This document shows, piece after piece, positions 21,507-32,384 of a DNA stretch of 64,000 bases (positions are counted from its first letter, which is position 1; every line of letters begins with the position of its first letter). Made by a program: the position numbers and the translations under genes. A model generated the notes under the pieces. That model worked only from the letters and a program-made list of their open reading frames with translations. It was not told where the DNA came from and did not search any database. Source of the stretch: Sycon ciliatum (taxonomy: Eukaryota; Porifera; Calcarea; Leucosolenida; Sycettidae); NCBI RefSeq assembly GCF_964019385.1, contig NC_088653.1, positions 12,981,154 through 13,045,153 on the forward strand. Direction: 5' to 3'.

Positions 21507-22286
21507 ATTTATGGAAGAGGGGCTTTGAATGATCATCGTAGACAGGTTTCCCAATGACAATATTACTACAGACACCCAGTTACCATAATACTCAACATTT
21601 CATCAGACACTTAAACACTCATCCACCACATTATACAACAAAGCATTGCACCGGGCACAAAAAAACACTCCTCCACCACGACAATCCACTATGCATGGCA
21701 TGAGCCACTAAACACCCATCAAAAACAATATTCCGGTATGCATTGCAACAGGCACTGCAACACACATCCACCACAACATTCAACTATGCTTTGCACAATT
21801 TCATTTCAACAACAATCCACAATACGATTACGGATCTTCACATTACCGTCAAATGTTGTACGCGAACTGTGGGAGTGGAGAGGCCATCCACATAATTATG
21901 ATAAGGTGTGTCCAAATGTGTGTCTTGGAAAATGCCCAGATTATGCTCTAGCGGATGCTCGCATGATGCTCGAGAAAACAGCCAATTATGCTTTTATATG
22001 CTTTAGCAAAAAGACCAAAAGAACAGATAAACACTCCAGGGTGCGACAGAGCTCTAGGTCGTTGAGGAAAGGGTTGCGTCACCTCCACCATGACACTGCG
22101 CTCTTTATGCCGAATAGATTCTCCTTTGCACAACTATCAGCACTGCGAGGACACTTCCGTAGACCATATTAATAATTCCTTCACACAGCTGTTTCGCTAA
22201 TAAATGGCTCATCAGTGAAGGTAAATGTTGAGTGATAGGAAGTATAAACCAAACTGCCATTATAGTATGAAAGGGTTTTCCACATA

Positions 22287-22413
22287 CAGTCGAATGTCAC
22301 TTATCCGACCACTTCGGGAATCGGGCATGTTGGATAACTGGATATGTTGGATAAATGATTTCTTTTTTATGTGTATATATGGCTTGATTTCACTGATTTA
22401 TGTTCACAATGCA
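22287..22413. repeat. Pogo-like terminal fragment
   Basis: After TA (22285-22286) the sequence CAGTCGAATGTCACTTATCC with TTGGATAA repeats looks like one end of a pogo/mariner-type element. The same fragment is at 48364 in the duplicated block. I could not find the opposite end, so it is probably a truncated relic that predates the block duplication. Confidence 0.4.
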
Positions 22414-23703
22414 CTTGAAAACACCGCCAATCCGGCAACAGGCTCTCAGCTGCAGTAGGCCTCAGCGGCTAATGCTAGCATTAAAAGTAGCATTAAAGGC
22501 CTTTTTTGGAAACTAGCATTGCTCTAGCATTGCAAGCAGGTTTTATGGGGTAAAAAGCATTAAAAGGGGCCTGGGGGCTAAAAACCTTTCCAAGGCATAC
22601 GCTGCAATGACCCATATGGTAATGTTTGCACCAATTATGGGGTCTGGGCCTCTTCTGGCACACAGCAAGTGCACAACAGGATTCAAGGGTATATGCCATA
22701 CAGTAACAAAATGGGTACTCTTGGTCCGGCCACAGTCAAAATACCGTTACCGCTAGCGTTATCGTCTCAATGCTAAGGCAGTAAGGGTGCCTATTTGGAA
22801 GCGCCAAACCTACGCTACACACATGCCGTGATCCACGCGACTTGGCATTCTTGCGTCACAAGGCACGTGATTTCACCGTGCATCTTGCAATAAGATTCAA
22901 AAACTGCGCTCAGGCCTTCAGTCACTTTTGCATCAACAGTCGCACAAAAAATTATTGGTGGCGCAAGGAGAAGCTTGTCGTTTGGAGTGACAAGTGATCA
23001 CCGCTGCTTTTCCTTGTCAGAGTCAACACTACACTTTGTTCTGCGGCCTTGGGAGTAGTGTTGGAGTAGAAATTGCTGAGGAGACGTCGCGGAGGGGCGA
23101 GCTTTCCTGCGCAGGTATGACTTTGGCCGTATTTCAGCATGGTCGAGTGGAAAAATTCAAAAAAGTTTATTTCAAGAAAACCCCAAAGGGTGCACCCTTA
23201 GCAAGCCTCAACACTGACAGACCACCTGGAAGTGGAGCTCATGCTCCAGTACAACCGCGGTCGGCTCGGCCATGAGCTGTGAGTTCCCAAGCTGTAATGG
23301 GACACGAAGATAGTTGCCAGACATTGTCCACCGTGTATCGACTACTAGTATCACATTTCTATCTTTAATTTACCATGGTGCCCTGTTTCATCTGATCGTG
23401 TCTACAATGAAATTAGACACAAGACCATCCGAAAAAGTATTTCTGTACACCATTTTCTTTCCTTTTTATTGGTGCTGAAACTAGCATTAATGCTGCAAAC
23501 GAGCACTCAACCTAGCATTAGCAACCAAAATAACTAGCATTGCCAAAAGCATTTTTGCCCAAAAAAACTAGCATTAGCCGCTGAGGCCTAAGCTGCACCA
23601 AATAAATAACTTTGCCAATATTTCGCCCAATGGGCGAAATATTGGCAAAGTTATTTATTTGGTGCAGCTGAGAGCCTGTTGCCGGAATGGCGGTGTTTTC
23701 AAG
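22414..23703. mobile_element. Foldback (palindromic) element, split by an hAT-like insertion
   Basis: The left arm CTTGAAAACACCGCCA... and the right arm ...TGGCGGTGTTTTCAAG are inverted copies. Removing the nested element leaves about 155 bases that fold into one long hairpin centred on CGCCCAATGGGCG (about 23625-23637). The block at 48480-48490 has an empty site. TTATGTTCACAAT occurs on both sides (about 22399-22410 and 23733-23745), so the duplicated target may be 13 bp and the insert may extend about 30 bases past the right arm. Confidence 0.75.
22456..23590. mobile_element. hAT-like non-autonomous DNA transposon, 1,135 bp
   Basis: The inverted termini start TAGGCCTCAGCGGCTAATGC. The flanking octamers AGCTGCAG (22448-22455) and AGCTGCAC (23591-23598) differ by one base and fit the 8-bp hAT duplication. 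Both ends carry many CTAGCATT-type subterminal repeats, the usual transposase-binding arrangement. No transposase is seen. It is nested in the foldback element. Confidence 0.75.
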
Positions 23704-24946
23704 TGCAAGGAATACGCTGCAATGAAGAAACGTTATGTTCACAATACTCAAATATATTCATGGTTATTGAGGAATTTCTCCATGTACACATACATGTTAG
23801 CATACTTGTCCAAATCTAATTCAAGTAAATGCATATTACACCGTATAATATACAACAAAAACGGAAAATCATTCACTATGACAATCAATGCAGATAAAAT
23901 GAGCCAGAATCAGTTTACTGTATAGCTTATGAAAATCTGTGTATTGCACTTTTCAATACACATACTCTCACTAGCTACGCAGTAAACAGCCAACAGTACT
24001 TCACACTTTCCTTTTCCAGCGTCTACACTCACTGATGAGCTGCTGTGAGCTGCATGAACACTGTTATAATCCTTTTCTGCATACAGTCATGTGAGTGTGG
24101 GTAAGATTGTGGGTGTGAACGTGTGTGAGCGTCAGCATTACTGTGATTTAGCCTGCATTTCCCTTATTGACATGTATAGACCACCATGCAACACAGCCAA
24201 ACGCTAGAAAAGCAGATCCCACCCATGCAAAATTGCTCAACACGGCTAGATGTAGCCAGTACGTAGAGTCGCTAGCAACGGAAACTATAGTTAAAACTAG
24301 CTTGAAGCGGTCCTGAAGAGGACTGCTACATGACCGAAACATTTGCTATCTATGGCCATTGGTTAGGTACAAATCAATCCCAAATCAATCCGATGACAGA
24401 CTGGTCTCGCTCTTTGTGGGCTCGTCAATGAAGCACAGAGAAAATGAGGCTGAACGTGATAGCAATGGAAAATGATCTTTAAAAAGCGAAGTTGAACCAG
24501 GCTCTATTAAACCTTGACGGATTATTCTAACTGAAAAGTCACCAATATCAGGTGTAGTCAAGAAATCGCACACCTGCTCACAGCTCTACCCCCTCCTCCC
24601 CTTCGATTCCACACACCCTCCCTTTTCACGCTAAGAGATGATGACAATTCGCTCTTCACCTCCTGCACGAACTAATTCGCCTATACTCTATACTTTCCAC
24701 ACGTCCCCAAGTGCACACGTTGCTATGACATCTTTAAAAGTATAACTGAAATGTATCCGTTCTCACACAAAGAGGGATTGACAGGAATATCAAAGGAAAT
24801 GTAACGCAATAAGAGAAGAAAATTACGAATGAAACGCAATACCTACGTTTGTGGTAGTTGAATGAAATAGATCTACTGCTCGTGCATGACATACAACTGC
24901 AAGGTCACACTCGAGCTGGGGATTGTTCATCAATCTGTTCTTTCGT

Positions 24947-26044
24947 TCATGGTTTAGGTAAAAACCTTGAACTACGTGTGCCACCGGTTGTATAACGTTC
25001 ATTCGGGAAATGATCAATGGACTCCGTGGTTTGTGGAAAAGGAATCTTTAGAGTGATACCAGTGACGGTAGTATGACCAACATAGAAATTTAGAAATTGC
25101 CTTTCGATTAGATTTCCCAGGGAATATAGCGAAATATAATCTTTTCTTACCGCGCTCAGATAAAACGTCCAACATTTCTGATATGGGCGGTAATTAGTTG
25201 GCAAGAATGAGTGCCAATCCGCCAAGATATTCAGGATGTGTGCCACAACAGAAGTTATGAGTAGTGAGCAATCGCTACAAATGTGAAATGTTAACTGGAA
25301 ATTAAATTCTATTCTTGCATGCAAACCATATGATGATTTTAACACAAAAGCAAACACACTAAGCAATAACCGTCTAAAACATGGGAAGTCAATCTGCATT
25401 TCGGAACGTTTACTCCAGTGTTCACAGATGATGTCGTAGCAAAAATCATGCGTGTTATTTGTATTCGCCGTTGGGTTCGAAATACGTCCTTGACGCAAAC
25501 TCTCGCTGCATGGATGTGCCCCTATAAACCCATGATACGTATACCGGCACAACATCTCTGGAGGTACCCGCTGGACAAGTTCCACTATGGATGTCTGGTA
25601 CAATTGATTTTGTGAGAGGATCTCCAATGTTGATGCACTTACCCGCAGTATGTATCTGTCTACTTGTGCCCGTAGTACTAGCTTCTGCCAGGCACATACC
25701 TCCTCCACGATATTCGCAACCCAGTGAAGTTGGTAATTCATCGCAACAACCTTTACATCAACGCAGTAACTGTTTTCATTTTGAATGGCGTGTTCTGAAA
25801 GGGATGGAAATTCTCCCAGTGCGCGCCTGAAGTTCTCTGTATTGAAAGGAACACGGTTATTCTCTGCTCCACTAGAAAACTGAATGTTGAAAACTATATA
25901 TCGGAATTTCGTCAGGTTGATTTGGCCATAATCATGCCTCGATAAATCCTGACTGAATATTAAATTCACAGTCAGGCACGAAAATGTTTCACGTCTCATC
26001 GGTGATTTATAATGTCCTCCGAGTTCCAGTTCGAAATCTACCAT
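24947..26044 (-). CDS. Tandem gene-family member 2 (365 aa, unknown function)
   Basis: This is an intact single-exon frame starting MVDFELEL. Shared blocks are VPFNTENFRRALGEFPS, ASTLEILSQNQLYQTS, FPCFRRLLLS, LITSVVAHILNILAD and LKIPFPQT, and the protein ends RFLPKP. It has the extra Tyr-Cys (NSYCVDV) of subgroup II. It is very close to the copies at 33524 and 49688. The variable stretch (about 165-210) has LRQGRISNPTANTNNT. Function is unknown. It lies in duplicated block A with its own conserved leader and 3' block. The CATAAAG about 45 bases before the ATG might be TATA-like, but this is weak. Confidence 0.75.
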   Translation of the reverse strand: MVDFELELGGHYKSPMRRETFSCLTVNLIFSQDLSRHDYGQINLTKFRYIVFNIQFSSGAENNRVPFNTENFRRALGEFPSLSEHAIQNENSYCVDVKVVAMNYQLHWVANIVEEVCAWQKLVLRAQVDRYILRVSASTLEILSQNQLYQTSIVELVQRVPPEMLCRYTYHGFIGAHPCSESLRQGRISNPTANTNNTHDFCYDIICEHWSKRSEMQIDFPCFRRLLLSVFAFVLKSSYGLHARIEFNFQLTFHICSDCSLLITSVVAHILNILADWHSFLPTNYRPYQKCWTFYLSAVRKDYISLYSLGNLIERQFLNFYVGHTTVTGITLKIPFPQTTESIDHFPNERYTTGGTRSSRFLPKP

Positions 26045-27660
26045 ACTGATTCTTGGTCAGACACTAGCGGCTTTGCTGTCTAGCTTTATGAGAGTCTCAA
26101 TTCCTTTCACAATATTCGCCTTATCTGAGCTTATTCAAAACGTTCTCCTTCAACGATTGAGATGTAAACTAACTGCTATTCTCACGATACCAAGTACTTA
26201 GAGGTGAAACCTAGAGAGATAATTTGCAACTCTGCGCTTACTCTTGTAAGGACTTAGTACAACTGTTCGTACCCAACCTTCGGGCGTGTGTCCGAGGGAT
26301 GTTCGAGATTCTGGGCTAGAAGTGTTAACTTATCGCACAACTGGTCAATGGTGTAGCCAGCAGGCTGTGGAGGACATGTTCATGTAGGTACATATACATG
26401 TTGGACACTGTGCTGCCCTAGACGTGTGAACACTGGTCTGTGAATTTGTGCTGGGTGAAAACCTGGAACCACTGTGCATGCGAATGTAACATCTAGGTAT
26501 ACCTTTGATTCCCAGCACCCCATCGGGCTGGTCATTCATGTACTACTTTCCCATCCAGATACGGCAAAGTGTAATTCTCTCTCTTTGGGATATGTGTCAC
26601 CGTCCAATATGTTGGGCACCAGTCTCCCGGTTAAAAGGAAGACCGTGTGTCTTGTGTGTTGGTAAGCTGTGGCTGACGTGTCTCACAATAGCTACATGTA
26701 CGTTGATCACTCCGATTTGTTGTCAACACATATAAACTATACACACACTCTCACTTTGCCTGCAGAACCGTTTCTTTCTTCCTTTCGTTCTTCGTGGACT
26801 CAACAGCGCAGCATTGAGAAATTGAAGCCCAACCTGCTAATAACGAAAACTAATTTTTCCAGAGCCAGATTTCAGATATTTAGGAATTTGAGCGGAGAAA
26901 AGAACTTGAATCAAGTGCGTATGGTGGAATGTACAGGCTGTGACTGCTGCACGGAAAAGTAGGTTTGGTGAGATGCATCACGCTATGAACCCGTTGGTTC
27001 TGCCTGTTCTGCTGTACAATTGCGGGGCATGATGGCTCGCAGTGGCTCGGGCAGCATCTATAAACACATTTTCACCGAAACCAGCCCGGAAAGCGTATTG
27101 GCAACCCAAGTACATCACTAGCGACGCACATGTAAAATGTAAAACTTGGATACTGATCACTGTAACTGTTGCCACTGTCCTGTCATGTTGTTATGAAGTA
27201 CATGTTCCCGTCATTGTTCCAAGTTGTGGCTTTAGCACTGTTTAGTGACAGAATCTCATCGCTGGTCATGGTTCCACCACTTCTCACACTTCCCTTCCAT
27301 GAACGCTGTTTTTGTACGTTTATGCATAAAGTCATGTGAGTGTAGGTGAGATTGTTGATGTGAGCATGTGTGAGCGTCAGCATTACTGTGATTTCCCCTA
27401 GATTTCCCCTGTTAACATGTATAGACCACCATACAATACAAGCAAACGCTACACAAGCGGATCCCTTTACAAAATATAAAATTGCTCAACACCGAGAGAC
27501 GCAGCCAGTACGTATAATAGGGAGAAACGGAAACTATAGTTACAAGTTACAACTAGCTTGTAGCGGCCCTAATCAGGAATTTTAGATGACCCAACAAATT
27601 TGCTATCTACGGCCGTTGGTTAGTTAACAATCAATCCCAAACCAATCTGCTGGCAGATTG
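26045..27660. other. Upstream spacer of family member 2
   Basis: It is homologous to spacers at 30028-31106, 34625-36420, 38180-38736 plus 43806-45000, and 50789-52560. It contains the gene leader (26045-26200), the CAGCAGGCTGTGGAGGACA block (about 26359), and a donor/acceptor-like pair (GGTAAGC near 26662, TTTGCCTGCAG near 26765) seen in several copies. The LINE fossil present in three other spacers is cleanly deleted here near 27098. No gene is supported. Confidence 0.5.
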
Positions 27661-28375
27661 GTCTCGTCCTTTGTTGTTGTTGTTGTTGAAATTTTATTTT
27701 GTATCGCAGACCAAACGGGCAGTGGTGCCAAATATTATGATGGCGATAAAGTAACGGCCGAGAGCCAATGATACAACAAGCAAGCCTCCACGAAAGAGAG
27801 AAAAACACAGACAACACAGACTGCAAATACTCAAAAAGAAAAAGAAAAAGGGAAAAAAAGGAAAGAAAAAAAGAAGAAGAAGAAGAAAGCACAGTTGAGT
27901 CACAGGTGAGTCACGACTCCAAGTCCAAGCCTAGATGCTGGCTAGCCATAACAATAAACCTTTAAAAGTCTATTGAATGATCTGTGGCAGGCGCGGGACT
28001 TGAACTCTTGGGGCAGGGCGTTCCATAATCTAACAGCAGAAACGAGCGACCGACAGTCACCAGAGACTCCCCTGGTGGCAGGGACAACAAACGCATTTGG
28101 ATCGTCGATGCGAGTGACGCGTTTAGTTTGGCGACGTAGGCGCTTGGACAGGAGATTACTAATACTGGCGGTGTGGATGCGAAGCATGAGGAGGCGGAGT
28201 TTACAGTGGGCGTTTTGGATGATGGGGATGAGGCCTAGACGGGTGTAGATGGGATCTGTGTGGGAGGGGAATGGCTGGTTGGCAACGCAGCGGATACATC
28301 GCTTGTCGAGGACCGAAAGCTGATGCCGTTGGTGCGCAGAGAGAACCGAGAAGAAGGCATTAGATCTCTATAACA
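27661..28375 (-). pseudogene. 5'-truncated LINE (ORF2 C-terminus and tail)
   Basis: On the minus strand the frame ends SLVSAVRLWNALPQEFKSR...LLKVYCYG, the C-terminal signature of Jockey/CR1-type ORF2. An A-rich 3' UTR follows and ends in a (CAA)n tail (GTTGTTGTTGTT on the plus strand at 27673-27685). The insertion splits the unit spacer between GGTCTCGTCCTTTG and GTTGGCTCGGC. The tail type differs from the (TAAA)n LINEs, so it is another family. Confidence 0.75.
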
Positions 28376-28695
28376 TGTCCGGTGTTGGCTCGGCAATGCA
28401 TCACAGAGAATATGAGGCCGAATCTGATAGCAAATTATAAAGATTTTTCCAAAACGAAGTTGAACCAGGCTGGAAAAAACCTTGCCAGAGTCTTCAAGCT
28501 GAAAAGTCACCAATATCTGGTGTGGGTAAGGAAATGGAACACACCTGCTCACATCATCCCCCCTCCCACTCTTCCTCTTCTACAATCCGACATGGTGACC
28601 ATTCACACTTCACCTTCACCTGCACTACCATATTCGCCTATAATCCATACTGTCCACACGCTTCCAAGTGCACACGTGGCAATGACATCTTTAAG
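28376..28695. other. Spacer and conserved 3' block of family member 3
   Basis: This is unit sequence from CATCACAGAGAATATGAGGC through the conserved GATGGTGACCATTCACACTT block (about 28593). No gene is present. Confidence 0.5.
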
Positions 28696-30027
28696 TTAAA
28701 AGTATAACTCAAATGTATCCGTTCTTACACAAAGTGGTATCGACAGGAATATAAAAAGAAATGTAGCGCAATAAGAGAAGAAAATAAACGTATGCAACAC
28801 AATCCTACGGCTTGTGGTATTTGAATGAAATAAATATACGGCTCGTACATCACATGCAACTGCAAGGTCACAATCTTGCAGGGAAATATTCATCAATCTG
28901 TTCTGACGTTCATGGTTTAGGAAAAATCCGTGAGCGAGGTCTGCCACCAGGTGTAACACGTACTTCAAGTTCATTTTCCGTGAAAGGATTAAAGATTCCA
29001 TGGTTTGCGGAAAAGGAATCTTAAGAATGAGGTTTGCCCTGGCCATATCTTCACGAACATAGAAATTTAGAAAATGCTTTTCAACTAGGTTTTCAAGGGA
29101 ATATGACGAGTATAAACTCTCTTTTCTATCTGCAGCCAGATAAAACACCCAACATTTGTGATATGGGTTGTAATTAGTTTGCAAGAATGAGTGACAATCC
29201 GCCAAGATATTCAGAATGTACTCCACAACAGAAGTTATGAGTGGTGAGCAATCGGTACAAATGTAAAACATGATTCGGAAATCAACTTTTAATATTGCAT
29301 CATTTGCATGCATTCCAGATGATGATTTTAACACAATAGCAAACACACGCAGCACTAACCGTCTAAAACATGGGAAGCTCATCGGGATTTCGGAATGTTT
29401 ACTCCAGTGTTCACAGATGAGATTGAAGCCAAAATTATGCATGCTATCAGTATTCTCTGTGAAAATCGAATTATTTTGTAGAAGTAAACTCTCGTACCAT
29501 GGATGTGACACGTCAAACAAATGATACGTATACCGGCCAAAAATCTCCGGAGCTACCCGCTGGACAACATGAGTTATGGATTTATGGTACAATTGCCTGG
29601 TTGGAAGGTTCTCCAATGTTGAGGCACTTACTCGCAGTATGTATCTGAGCACTAGAGCCCGTAGTACTAGCTTTTGCCAGGCACATAGCTGCTCCACGAT
29701 ACTCACAACCCAGTGATCTTGGCAATTCATCCCAGCTACCTTTACATCAACGTGGTTTTCATATTCAATGGCGTGTCCTGAAATGGATGGAAATGCTCCC
29801 AGTGCGCGCCTGAAGTTCTCTGTATTGAAAGGAACACGGGTTTCTTCTGCTCGACTAGAAAACTGAATGTTGAAAACTATAGATCGGTATTCAATCAGAT
29901 TGATTTGTCCATAATTATGCGTCGATAAATCGGGACTGAAGGTTAAATTCATAGTCAAACACGGCGATTTGTCACATCCCACCGCCGATGGATATCCTGT
30001 TTTGAATTCCAGTTCGAAATCTACCAT
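28696..30027 (-). CDS. Tandem gene-family member 3 with frameshifted, lengthened C-terminus
   Basis: The frame starts at the family ATG (30027) and matches members 1 and 2 through IPFPQTMES. A one-base loss at about 28985-28998 then moves it out of the family frame. Instead of ending ...FPKP it runs on to give LVADLAHGFFLNHERQNRLMN-type sequence and stops at 28696, about 443 codons in all. The family-frame ending (PRSRIFPKP) is still present in the other frame. The extension uses a frame that is also open just past the stop in other members. It may be a first-step pseudogene or a functional variant. It groups with member 1. Confidence 0.7.
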   Translation of the reverse strand: MVDFELEFKTGYPSAVGCDKSPCLTMNLTFSPDLSTHNYGQINLIEYRSIVFNIQFSSRAEETRVPFNTENFRRALGAFPSISGHAIEYENHVDVKVAGMNCQDHWVVSIVEQLCAWQKLVLRALVLRYILRVSASTLENLPTRQLYHKSITHVVQRVAPEIFGRYTYHLFDVSHPWYESLLLQNNSIFTENTDSMHNFGFNLICEHWSKHSEIPMSFPCFRRLVLRVFAIVLKSSSGMHANDAILKVDFRIMFYICTDCSPLITSVVEYILNILADCHSFLQTNYNPYHKCWVFYLAADRKESLYSSYSLENLVEKHFLNFYVREDMARANLILKIPFPQTMESLILSRKMNLKYVLHLVADLAHGFFLNHERQNRLMNISLQDCDLAVACDVRAVYLFHSNTTSRRIVLHTFIFFSYCATFLFIFLSIPLCVRTDTFELYF

Positions 30028-31371
30028 ACTGATCACTGGTCAGACACTAGCGGCTTCGCTGTCTTGTTTGTGGGAGTCTTAATCTCTACGATAATATTCG
30101 CCGTATCCTAGCTTATTCAAAATGTGCTCCTTCAGCAATTCAGATGAAAACTGACTGCTATTCTCACGATAACAATTACATGTACTTATAGGTGAAACCT
30201 AGGGTGATAATGTGCAACTCTGCTTTTACTCTTGTAAGGAATATAAGCTGCTTTGGGCGAAATTAGGCAACCTTTGGGTGTGTGTCCGAGGGATGTTCGA
30301 GATTCTGGGCTAGAAGTGTTAAATTATCGCACAACTGGTGGATGGTGTAGCCAGCAGGCTGTGGAGGACAGGTTCATGTAGGTACATGTTGGGCCCAGTG
30401 CAGCCCTGGACCTGTGAACACGTTCCTGTGAATTTGTGCAGGGTGCAAACTCGTGCAGGGTGCAATATCTATCCATACATTCTACACCCATTGCGCACCC
30501 ATTGCGCTGGTCATTCATGTACTACCTTTCCATCCAGATATGTCCAAGTTTATTTCTTTTTCTGTGGGATCTGTGTCACCGTCAAATCTGTTGGACACCA
30601 GTCTCCCGGTGACAAGGGAGGCCGTGTGTCTTGTGTGTTGGTAAGCTGGGGCTGACGTGTCTCACAATAGCTACATGTACGTTGATCACTCCGATTTATT
30701 GTAAACACATATAAACTATACACACACTCTCACTTTGCCTGCAGAACCGTTTCTTTCCTAGTTTTATTCTTCGTGGACATTACGGAATGATGAATGAGCA
30801 TACATGTATCAAAATTGAACCAGGCCTGGGCATTTCTTGCCGGAGTTCTGCAACTGAAAGTCATCAACACCTGGCGTGAACACAAAATCGTACACACCTG
30901 CTAAAATGTCCCCCTCCTCTTCCCAGCTTCGAGATGGTGACCATTCACACTTCACCTTCTGCACTACCATATTAACCTATAATCCACACCTTCCACACGT
31001 TGTCAAGTACACGTTTCGCTATGATATCTTTGAAAGGATAACTCAAATGTATCTGTTCACACAAAGAAGGATTTCCAGGAACATCGAAGGAAATATGACG
31101 CAATATTCAGAGAAGAATAAAAACGAATGAAATAAAATGCACACTTTCCACACCTTGTGCACACTTTGCAAAGATGTCTTTGAAAGTGTAACTAAAATAT
31201 ACAAGCTCACGCAAAGAGGGGTTGAAAAGAACATCGGAGAAAATATAATGAAAGGAATGTAATAAAATCCTCACGTTTGACGTATTTGAATGAATTGTAT
31301 GCCCCGTGGGTACATCTGTAACGTCAAGGTCGAAAACGTGCAGGGAAATATTCATCAGTCTGTTCTCACGT
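30028..31371. other. Spacer between members at 28.7 and 31.4 kb
   Basis: It holds the leader, the CAGCAGGCTGTGG block (about 30353), the donor/acceptor-like pair (about 30641 and 30742), then the 3' block of the next, largely lost, member (about 30930-31370). The last part closely resembles 60800-61010. No gene is supported. Confidence 0.5.
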
Positions 31372-31625
31372 TCATGGATTAGCCAAAAGCCGTGAGCGAG
31401 GTGTGCCACCGGTTGTGAAACGAACATTTTTCCGGAACAGGACTAATGGATTCCGTGGTTTGCGGAAAAGGAATCTTTATAGTGATCCTATTCCCGAAAG
31501 CTTGAGTAAAAAAAAAAAAAGTAAATTATCGTATCCGTTCCCGAAGGGAACTCACGACGGCCGCTAACACCCGATAAACCCTTGAGCATTGAAACAAAAA
31601 TTAAGAATATGCTTTTCGAAGTAGT
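31372..31625 (-). pseudogene. C-terminal fragment of a gene-family member (subgroup IV)
   Basis: Only the end of a family member is left: the canonical stop position (31372-31374), the region of the PKP tail and the IPFPQT codons (near 31460-31475). An 80-base stretch starting with an A-run and flanked by CTTGAG (31501-31506, 31581-31586) is inserted. Homology stops at about 31620. It resembles the pseudogene at 61 kb. Confidence 0.65.
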
Positions 31626-32384
31626 GGTTGCGACTTCGGCGATGATTTTTAAGAAAAGGGTTTGCTCCCCACACCGGAGCTCACGCTATTCTGCCGACTT
31701 TACTTGACTGACTCACGACTGCCATCCAGAGCACACGAGAAGTCCATCGAACCTTCGACTCGGCAAAACTGCAAGAAAGCACCACTCCCTGCTCAATACA
31801 CAGTGTTTCGGGGAATTCACCCCTCATCAGTTGAGCTTGAGTAGGCTGAGGAAGATTGTGCCTGAAGAGCACCACTTATATAGTGCTCTCCAGGCACAAA
31901 CATCGCCAGGGATACAAACTCACAGAGACGCTCTGTTTCCAGCGCGACAAACACCTCGTGAACACCGGATAGCAGTGTGAGTCAGTGTCGCTCAATACCC
32001 AAATATATTCATGGTTATTAAGGAATTTCTCCATGTACACATACATGTTAGCATACTTGACCACTTCTACTTCCAGTAAATGCATACCGTATAATATACA
32101 ACAAGAACGGAAAATCATTCACTATGACAATCAATGCAGAAATAATGAGCCAGAATCAGTGTACTGTATAGCTAATGAAAATCAGTGTATTGCACTTTCA
32201 ATACACAGACTCTCACTAGCTACGCAGTAAACAACCAACAGTACTTCACACTTTCCTTTTCCAGCGTCTATACTCACTGATGAGCTGCTGTGAGCTGCAT
32301 GAATACTGTTATAATCCTTTTCTGCATACAGTCATGTGAGTGTGGGTGAGATTGTGGGTGTGAACGTGTGTGAGCGTCAGCATT
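31626..32384. other. Unassigned sequence and start of block C
   Basis: From 31626 to 31990 there is sequence not shared with other units. It contains a hairpin at about 31857-31898 (TGTGCCTG...CAGGCACA) and a segment at 31945-31994 that recurs inverted at 60610-60660. From about 31995 it is collinear with 23740-24140 and 48490-48890. Confidence 0.45.

Larger units (their letters stand above)
21511..24946. other. Spacer of duplicated block A, carrying nested insertions
   Basis: Apart from the insertions at 22414-23703, this stretch is collinear with 47578-49687. It has no host gene. It contains CACTCATCCACCACA-type repeats (21610-21780), a pogo-like end (22287), GTGTGAGCGTCAGCATTACT (about 24125) found in most units, and the conserved 3' block of the next gene at about 24640-24940. 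Confidence 0.6.

Noticed and set aside
26474..26665. A 63-codon plus-strand frame repeated in several spacers (VHANVTSRYTFDSQ...)
   Set aside because: The frame begins with GTG and has no ATG upstream; its conservation is explained by recent duplication of the spacers.
27830..27895. A Lys/Glu-rich peptide gene
   Set aside because: It is a purine-rich stretch in the 3' UTR of the truncated LINE on the other strand.
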